Of a stretch of 64,000 nt of DNA, positions 58,251 to 64,000 are shown piece by piece. Position numbers and translations under genes: made by a program. The stretch comes from an uncultured Lachnospiraceae bacterium (GTDB lineage Bacteria; Bacillota; Clostridia; Lachnospirales; Lachnospiraceae). Under the pieces are notes generated by a model that had not been told where the DNA came from, made no database searches, and was given only the letters and a program-made list of their open reading frames with translations. How positions within the stretch are numbered: position 1 is the first letter of the stretch; each line of letters opens with the position of its first letter. The stretch is taken from contig CATJIO010000107.1 of NCBI GenBank assembly GCA_949740725.1, positions 48,592-112,591 on the forward strand, written 5' to 3'.

Positions 58251-59009
58251 ATGATTGAACATGAAAGTGCGATTCCGCTTTATCAGCAGATAGAAAACGA
58301 CATCAAGCAAAAGATCATGACCGGGGAATATCAGGCTGGACAGATGCTTCCTAGTGAAAGCAAGTTTTGCGAGATGTACCAGGTAAGCCGCGTCACCATC
58401 CGGAACGCCATAACAGACTTGGTGGATCAGGGCATCTTGATCCGCAAGCACGGCAAGGGTACCTTCGTGGAAAATCAGAAGATTACTTCCAATCTAGTTA
58501 CCTTCAGCGGCTTTACCACCACTTGCCGGGAAAATAATCTTCGAATTAACACCCATATCCTCTGTGTGCGCCGTCAGGAGGCCTCTATGTATGATATCCG
58601 TACTCTGCAGCTGGAGGAGGGAGACGATATCATCTATATCAAGCGTATCCGCTATGCCGACGGACATCCGGTGATTATCGAGCATGTCCACCTGCCTTAT
58701 CAGGAATACAGTTTCTTGTTAGAGGAGGATCTAGAGGACCGCTCTCTGTATGACACCTTGGAGAAGCACACCGGGGCAAACCCGGAGAATTACTGCCACA
58801 CTACCATTTGTCTGGAAGCCAGTGGAGCCACCCCGGAGGAGGCGCTCTTCTTAAAGCTGCAGCCTGGGAATCCGCTTTTTATTCTGAAGGAAACCATCAT
58901 TTCCGATGTGGGGCATCCGATTCACTGGACAAAGCAGATCATGTCAGGCAATTACTTTAAATTCTATCTGACTGATACTATAAATAAGCTGTCCATCAAT
59001 ATCGATTAA
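58251..59009 (+). CDS. GntR family regulator with UTRA domain (HutC/FrlR-like)
   Basis: IPLYQQIENDIKQKIMTGEYQAGQMLPSESKFCEMYQVSRVTIRNAITDLVDQGILIRKHGKGTFV; C-terminal UTRA. Confidence 0.93.
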   Translation: MIEHESAIPLYQQIENDIKQKIMTGEYQAGQMLPSESKFCEMYQVSRVTIRNAITDLVDQGILIRKHGKGTFVENQKITSNLVTFSGFTTTCRENNLRINTHILCVRRQEASMYDIRTLQLEEGDDIIYIKRIRYADGHPVIIEHVHLPYQEYSFLLEEDLEDRSLYDTLEKHTGANPENYCHTTICLEASGATPEEALFLKLQPGNPLFILKETIISDVGHPIHWTKQIMSGNYFKFYLTDTINKLSINID

Positions 59010-59022
59010 TTTATTTTCGGTC

Positions 59023-59071
59023 AAAAAAGACTGGAACATGTAAGTGGCTTTTTCATGTTCCAGTCTTTTTT
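59023..59071. terminator. Bidirectional intrinsic terminator between gntR and HAD gene
   Basis: AAAAAAGACTGGAACATG...CATGTTCCAGTCTTTTTT, 18-bp perfect arms. Confidence 0.85.
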
Positions 59072-59092
59072 GCTGTCAGCGAACATTGGCTT

Positions 59093-59950
59093 TTATCGGC
59101 TGCTTTCGATGAGATGGCAGATCACATCAGCGATACCGTCCTCATCATTGGAAGGAGCAATATACTGGGCTGCCTTCTTTAACGCGGGCTGAGCGTTGGC
59201 CATGGCAACCCCTATTCCCGCATAATCAATCATGGACAGATCATTAAATCCATCCCCACAGGCAATGAGATCCTTCTGCTCCCGCCCTAGACGCTTTAAC
59301 ATCCACTGCAATGTTTGGGCTTTATCAATCCCCTTTGCAGTAACTTCGAGGAAATATGGCTCTGACCGGCAAATGTTCAGACGTCCATTCCAATAGGCTT
59401 TCATACTTTCTTCCACAATCTTCAAATGTTCTTCTTCCCCGGTCATCAGACACTTGGTAACCGGAAAATTTACATATTCAGAAAAGTTTTCAGTCTGACG
59501 GATTTCCATGTGGTTAATCAGGCTTTCCTTTTGGCAGTACTTCTCCTCCGGATGCTCGGTAATAATATACTTGTCTTTATAGGTCATAATATTGACTTCA
59601 TACTCCCTTGCCTGGGTAGCCAAGGTATCCACCACTTCCTGATCTAAGGTTTGCTGATACAAAATACATCCTGTTTTGCAATCTGTTACACAGCCTCCGT
59701 TATAGGATAAAATATAGCCTCCCTTTTTTCGAAACTCCAGCTCCTCCGCTACTGGTATAACACCGTAGGTAGGACGTCCTGAAGCTAGGATGACCCGTCC
59801 GCCCAATGCCATAAATAATTTCAATGCCCATCGAACTACTGGGGTAACTTGTTTTTCTGAATTTGTCAGTGTACCATCAAGATCAAGAGCAAGCACACAA
59901 TCTGAAATCTTTCGTCTTTCTTTCTCGAATATTGTTCCCATTTTCCTCAC
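59093..59950 (-). CDS. Cof-type HAD-IIB family phosphatase
   Basis: VLALDLDGTLTNSEKQVTP, ILASGRPTYG, LIACGDGFNDLSMIDYAGIGVAMANAQ. Confidence 0.92.
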   Translation of the reverse strand: MRKMGTIFEKERRKISDCVLALDLDGTLTNSEKQVTPVVRWALKLFMALGGRVILASGRPTYGVIPVAEELEFRKKGGYILSYNGGCVTDCKTGCILYQQTLDQEVVDTLATQAREYEVNIMTYKDKYIITEHPEEKYCQKESLINHMEIRQTENFSEYVNFPVTKCLMTGEEEHLKIVEESMKAYWNGRLNICRSEPYFLEVTAKGIDKAQTLQWMLKRLGREQKDLIACGDGFNDLSMIDYAGIGVAMANAQPALKKAAQYIAPSNDEDGIADVICHLIESSR

Positions 59951-59974
59951 CTGCAGTTTTTGTTTGATAACCGT

Positions 59975-60892
59975 TTATTGCACTGAGCTCACTGGCACAC
60001 CGCATCCATAGGCTCCCTTAATCCGACAGGTAAAGCGCGCTTTTAAATTTCCCATACACATCCCTGTCTCGATCGCCTGTCTCCTCACATCTGCCTGATT
60101 CTCCTCCAGGATAAATTTCCCGTCAGATCCAGCGATCATATCCTCCATCCGCTTCGTAATTTCCACATAGGTGGTGATGAATCCGCTGATCCAGGAGTCC
60201 CCGCATCCGGTAGTATCTATGGCGCCGCCGCCGATATTATAAGGCTCCTTGGTGTAAATCTCCTTGCCGTCATATACCCATGCCCCCTTGGTTCCCATGG
60301 TCATGATCGCCATAGAACAGAAACGGGAATCCACCGCCTTCTTCAGAATGCTCAGATTCTCCTGCTGAGACAGATCATCCCTTCCGGAAAACAGGATGTA
60401 GTCCGCTACATTAGAAATCATTTCCACCTTTTCCTCGTTCCACTCTGTGGAAAAATCATAGAGGAGCGGAATCCCTGCCTCCTTGACCTTGATCAGCTGA
60501 TCGTCAATATAGCTGTAGCAGCTGGTATGGACAAGATCAAACCCCCCCAGATATGCCAAAATCTCATCTGTAACCTCCAGAGGATGGGACTTCACCAAGC
60601 CTCCATTATTTTCGTCGCCAATTACCCGATCTCCATCAATCAGATTAATGAAACAGCGCCCCGTCTCCCCTTGGAGCACTGGGCTCATGGTATACTCTAC
60701 CTTCTGTTTATCTAAGGAATCTGTCAGTACCTTCCCGTAAACATCATCCGCCAACACTCCTACATAAGCCGCCTTATGCCCCATCTGACTGCAGTACACT
60801 GCCACATTCACACAATTCCCGCCTGGATTTACAATCCCGTCAATATAGTTGATGTCCACCACGTTATCACCCATACATGCGATTTTAATCAT
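59975..60892 (-). CDS. PfkB family carbohydrate kinase, FrlD-like (fructoselysine 6-kinase-like)
   Basis: IACMGDNVVDINYIDGIVNPGGNCVNVAVYCSQMGHKAAYVGVLADDVYG and IDTTGCGDSWISGF (DTxGxGD). Confidence 0.85.
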   Translation of the reverse strand: MIKIACMGDNVVDINYIDGIVNPGGNCVNVAVYCSQMGHKAAYVGVLADDVYGKVLTDSLDKQKVEYTMSPVLQGETGRCFINLIDGDRVIGDENNGGLVKSHPLEVTDEILAYLGGFDLVHTSCYSYIDDQLIKVKEAGIPLLYDFSTEWNEEKVEMISNVADYILFSGRDDLSQQENLSILKKAVDSRFCSMAIMTMGTKGAWVYDGKEIYTKEPYNIGGGAIDTTGCGDSWISGFITTYVEITKRMEDMIAGSDGKFILEENQADVRRQAIETGMCMGNLKARFTCRIKGAYGCGVPVSSVQ

Positions 60893-60924
60893 TTTATACC
60901 CCCTCCTTATACTTAATCATTAAT

Positions 60925-61824
60925 TTATAAATATTCATCGCGTATTACAACCAAAATCCCCATCATAATCAGGATACACCCCAAAAGCTTCAGGGGATTC
61001 ATCGTCTCTCCCAACAGCACCACCCCTACAATCACACAAGTCATCGGCTCCAGCATAGAAAAGAGGGAGGCTGTTCCGCCTCCTGTATACCGCACACCAA
61101 ACTGGAACAGGATATTGGCAGCAACACCAGACAAAAGTGCGTGTGCCCCGGTCATCATCCATGCAGAACTAGTCAATGAGACCCACAGGCCGCCGGTAAA
61201 ACTTCCATAAAACAACGTCAACATCATCCGGATCAGCAGCATATAAAAGCCAAACCATATGTAATCTGCTTTTTGAAGCCCAGTCTTTTCCATCACTAAA
61301 ACATATCCAGCATAGGTAAAACCAGATAGCAGGGCCAACAGAATCCCCAAACCGGCCCCCTGTCCGGAAAGATCCGAGGTGAGTGCCACCCCTGCCAGGC
61401 TTAAGGCAAGAGCAATGCCCTTTCCAATTGTCAGCTTTTTATTCAGAATCCAAATACCAAGAATTGCCACATACACCGGATAGGTAAAGTGCAGGACCGT
61501 GGCAATCCCTGTGGATATCAGGTCAAAGGCGCTGAATAGTAAAAGAGTGGTCAACCCTCCGAAAAGGCCGTCCAGTAAAAGCCAGGGAAGCAGCTCTTTT
61601 CGCGGAAGAAAAGGAATTTTTTTCCAAATCATAAGTCCACCAAAGGCCAACACACTAAAAACAGAAGAATAAAAGGTGAAGGCAATAGGATTGCTTCCTC
61701 CTTCATAGGCATAGGTGGCAAACAGCGCATTAAATCCATATATTAATGCAGAGAGCATCGCCCCTCCTGCTCCTATCATTTCCATATTCCTGCTCCTGAT
61801 GCAGAAGCCCTCCCTCCTTACCAT
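60925..61824 (-). CDS. DMT superfamily (EamA) transporter
   Basis: About ten TM helices; EamA features (HFTYPVYVAILGIWILNKKLTIGKGIALALSLAGV, LEPMTCVIVGVVLLGETMNPLKLLGCILIMMGI). Confidence 0.9.
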   Translation of the reverse strand: MVRREGFCIRSRNMEMIGAGGAMLSALIYGFNALFATYAYEGGSNPIAFTFYSSVFSVLAFGGLMIWKKIPFLPRKELLPWLLLDGLFGGLTTLLLFSAFDLISTGIATVLHFTYPVYVAILGIWILNKKLTIGKGIALALSLAGVALTSDLSGQGAGLGILLALLSGFTYAGYVLVMEKTGLQKADYIWFGFYMLLIRMMLTLFYGSFTGGLWVSLTSSAWMMTGAHALLSGVAANILFQFGVRYTGGGTASLFSMLEPMTCVIVGVVLLGETMNPLKLLGCILIMMGILVVIRDEYL

Positions 61825-61967
61825 AATCTTCCTCTCTTTCTCCCCATAGTTGACAAAGTGGTATTCTACATGTATATTAATAACATCATATGACGTCTTT
61901 GTCAAGTACAAAAAAACAGAAGCTTCCTCTGCCTCTGTTTTTCCTCTCTCGTCTCTCTATTTTCTGT

Positions 61968-62516
61968 TTATCCTTCCATCTGCCGTCCTAAAAATCCGGC
62001 GGCTGTGGAGGCCAGCTTCATCTCCATATCTCCAAATCTCGCCCTGGGTTCCCGGCTTAAAATTGCCACCGCACCAATGGCATCTCCCTCACAGAGGATA
62101 GCGGTCACCACTTGGGCTGTCACACCTTCTAGCTCCTCGGTTACCAGAGGAATAAAATTCTTATCATCCTTTCCGGCGCAGACAGACTGCCGCTCATTGA
62201 TCAGCTGTTCCAGCTGCCGGCTGATGTTTTTCTGCAGAATATCCTTTTTCGGTCCGCCAGCTACGGCGATCACCTGATCCCGGTCAGTAATGCAGACCAT
62301 CAGTCCGGTTGACTGGGCCATGGCCTCTGCATACTGCCCTGCAAAAGCAGTCAGCTCCACCATGGGAGAATATTTTTTTAAGATAATTTCACCTTCCCGA
62401 TCAGTAAAAATTTCCAGCGGCGTTCCTTCTCGCAGGCGCAATGTACGTCGGATTTCCTTTGGGACAACAATTCGTCCCAGGTCGTCAATTCTTCTTACAA
62501 TTCCTGTAGCTTTCAT
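61968..62516 (-). CDS. spoVT: Stage V sporulation protein T-like AbrB/GAF transcriptional regulator
   Basis: MKATGIVRRIDDLGRIVVPKEIRRTLRLREGTPLEIFTDREGEIILKKYSPM AbrB domain plus GAF-like C-terminus. Confidence 0.93.
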   Translation of the reverse strand: MKATGIVRRIDDLGRIVVPKEIRRTLRLREGTPLEIFTDREGEIILKKYSPMVELTAFAGQYAEAMAQSTGLMVCITDRDQVIAVAGGPKKDILQKNISRQLEQLINERQSVCAGKDDKNFIPLVTEELEGVTAQVVTAILCEGDAIGAVAILSREPRARFGDMEMKLASTAAGFLGRQMEG

Positions 62517-62689
62517 ATACACATTCCTCCATTTCACTGTAATATGCTCCCGAAATTGGTTCATTCCGAAAGTACATTTCTATCCGTTTCTGGAAGTTAG
62601 TATTTGTAGAATGAAGGAATTTATACGAGAAAAATCATTTTCCCACATCTGATTGGGAACCGCCAGTCAACCAACTTATTTATATTCAC

Positions 62690-63475
62690 TCAGGCAAAGG
62701 TAATTACTGCCACCTCCGGTGGATTCCACATGCGGAATAAAAAATGATTTCCCAGACCTCGGCTGACCACCAGATGCCTTCCCTTTTCCAAAAAATGGCC
62801 CCCATCATATTTAGGAAAAAATTTTACTTCTGGTGACAAAAGTCCTCCCAACCTCGGTATGCGGATGATTCCCCCGTGGATATGCCCGGACAGAGTTAAA
62901 TCCGCTCCCCAGTCTCGGTAAGCAGGAAAATATAAGGGATTATGAGCCAAAAGGATCCGGAAACAGCCATCCTTCGGCTTACCTAAAAGTGTTCCGGCAT
63001 CCTCCGCCGAAAATTCTGCTCCCCATCGATATTCCCGGAACCAGTCCTTATAATACATCATCGGCATCACCAAACCATATACCTGAATACTAGTTCCCTT
63101 ATATGACAGCTCCTTCCAGCTGTTTCTCAGCTGGATTACTCCAGCCCGCTTTAATTCGCGGTGGAGGCAAATGTACTCCCTTCGTTTCAAACACTGCTCA
63201 TGATTTCCATCAATGAAGTATACTGGCCAATACCGGCACAACCGGCGACACAGATCAATCAGCCGTGGAATTGCTTCCAAACTCTGGTCCGCCATATCTC
63301 CAGTCATCATAATGCAATCCGGTGCGGCTTCTTTAATTTTTTGAATCAATACCTTATGGTTTTTGCCATATAACGCTCCGTGAAGATCTGATAGGTGGAT
63401 AATTCGATAACCGCGAAAGGGCTTCGGGAGGTTGGGCGATGAAATAGTATAATAGGAAGTTTTTATTTTTTTCAT
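62690..63475 (-). CDS. Calcineurin-like metallophosphoesterase
   Basis: RIIHLSDLHGALYG, MMTGDMADQ, FIDGNHEQC, LLAHNPLYFPAYRDWGADLTLSGHIHGGIIRIP. Confidence 0.92.
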   Translation of the reverse strand: MKKIKTSYYTISSPNLPKPFRGYRIIHLSDLHGALYGKNHKVLIQKIKEAAPDCIMMTGDMADQSLEAIPRLIDLCRRLCRYWPVYFIDGNHEQCLKRREYICLHRELKRAGVIQLRNSWKELSYKGTSIQVYGLVMPMMYYKDWFREYRWGAEFSAEDAGTLLGKPKDGCFRILLAHNPLYFPAYRDWGADLTLSGHIHGGIIRIPRLGGLLSPEVKFFPKYDGGHFLEKGRHLVVSRGLGNHFLFRMWNPPEVAVITFA

Positions 63476-63727
63476 AGTACTCCTTTCACTATGCAAAGCC
63501 ATAATCTTATAATCCTGATATTATGGCATATTTTACTATAGATATTCTCCAAATGCAAGGTAGAAAGAATGCGCTTTGGCGTCGTCTGAAAGGGATGAAG
63601 GCAATGGCCTTTGTACTCTTTCCGCGGGGCATAAATATTGCTATTTCGTTGAGTCGCTGGTGAGACGTGAAAAGCTAGGGAGTCGCGGGCTGACTTAAGG
63701 TGCAGGCGCAAATCGGCAGAAAGTGAC

Positions 63728-63866
63728 GCCCATGGCAGGCAGGTTCCCAACGTCACCCCGCTCTCGCTCCGCCGAAAGCGCAGCGGTGCGTAATGCCCTA
63801 AAAGACAGGGCCTAAGCACCGGCGGTTTCGGAGGGGATTCCTTTTGGGATCCTGCCTGCCATGGGC
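63728..63866. repeat. Long imperfect palindrome (hairpin-forming repeat element)
   Basis: Outer arms GCCCATGGCAGGCAGGTTCCC (63728-63748) and GGGATCCTGCCTGCCATGGGC (63846-63866), 20/21 complementary; inner arms CTCCGCCGAAAGCGCAGCGGTGC and GCACCGGCGGTTTCGGAG also pair imperfectly. Confidence 0.85.
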
Positions 63867-64000
63867 TGTTATCTCGTGGGTAGGCTTGCGGCTGGATTTT
63901 ATCGGATGCTGATTTGGTTTTGCCCAATCGGTTGGGCTATGTTCCCAATTCCTGACGGGAATCTCTCGCTCCTTCGTGGAATGCAGTGGTACATAGGGCC

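Noticed and set aside
63472-63927. 151-aa minus-strand ORF over the palindrome (MGKTKSASDKIQPQAYPRDNSPWQAG...)
   Set aside because: It lies across the hairpin repeat and its composition mirrors the palindrome; no domain-like features. Likely a spurious ORF.
1-64000. CRISPR arrays, rRNA operons, tRNA genes
   Set aside because: No direct-repeat/spacer periodicity, rRNA signature segments or convincing tRNA cloverleafs were seen; short or degenerate tRNAs could still be missed by eye.

Overview
This 64 kb window looks like a low-to-mid GC Firmicutes chromosome, probably Clostridia/Lachnospiraceae (inferred from spoVT, yyaC, DUF5711, YitT and VanW families). Most genes lie on the minus strand. 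Core content: topB; a three-subunit xanthine-dehydrogenase-type Mo-hydroxylase operon with a Crp-family regulator; rlmD, yhaM, mutS2 and a two-component system; ROK glucokinase, yyaC, trmL, aminotransferase/Lrp, a VanW protein, dCMP deaminase and Sua5; dnaB-rplI-gdpP; and spoVT. Accessory content: (i) an AT-rich island of decay at ~11.8-23.3 kb, with an intact blaI, a nonsense-mutated and truncated blaR1, a PBP relic that still carries a promoter/operator matching blaI's, a broken IS1182-like transposase, and an intact type III R-M system with its own XRE regulator; (ii) a fructosamine-catabolism-like locus at 51.9-60.9 kb, with two tandem FrlB-like SIS proteins, a carbohydrate ABC transporter, a GntR regulator, two HAD phosphatases and a FrlD-like PfkB kinase; (iii) a long palindromic repeat element at the right edge. 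The best leads are the paired blaI/PBP operators in the decayed beta-lactam module, the two-deglycase locus, an HtrA-like protein with all three triad residues replaced, a LysM membrane protein whose N-terminus resembles a catalytically dead MPN/JAMM domain, and a 35-aa membrane smORF missing from the ORF track. All calls come from reading the sequence; no database searches were run.
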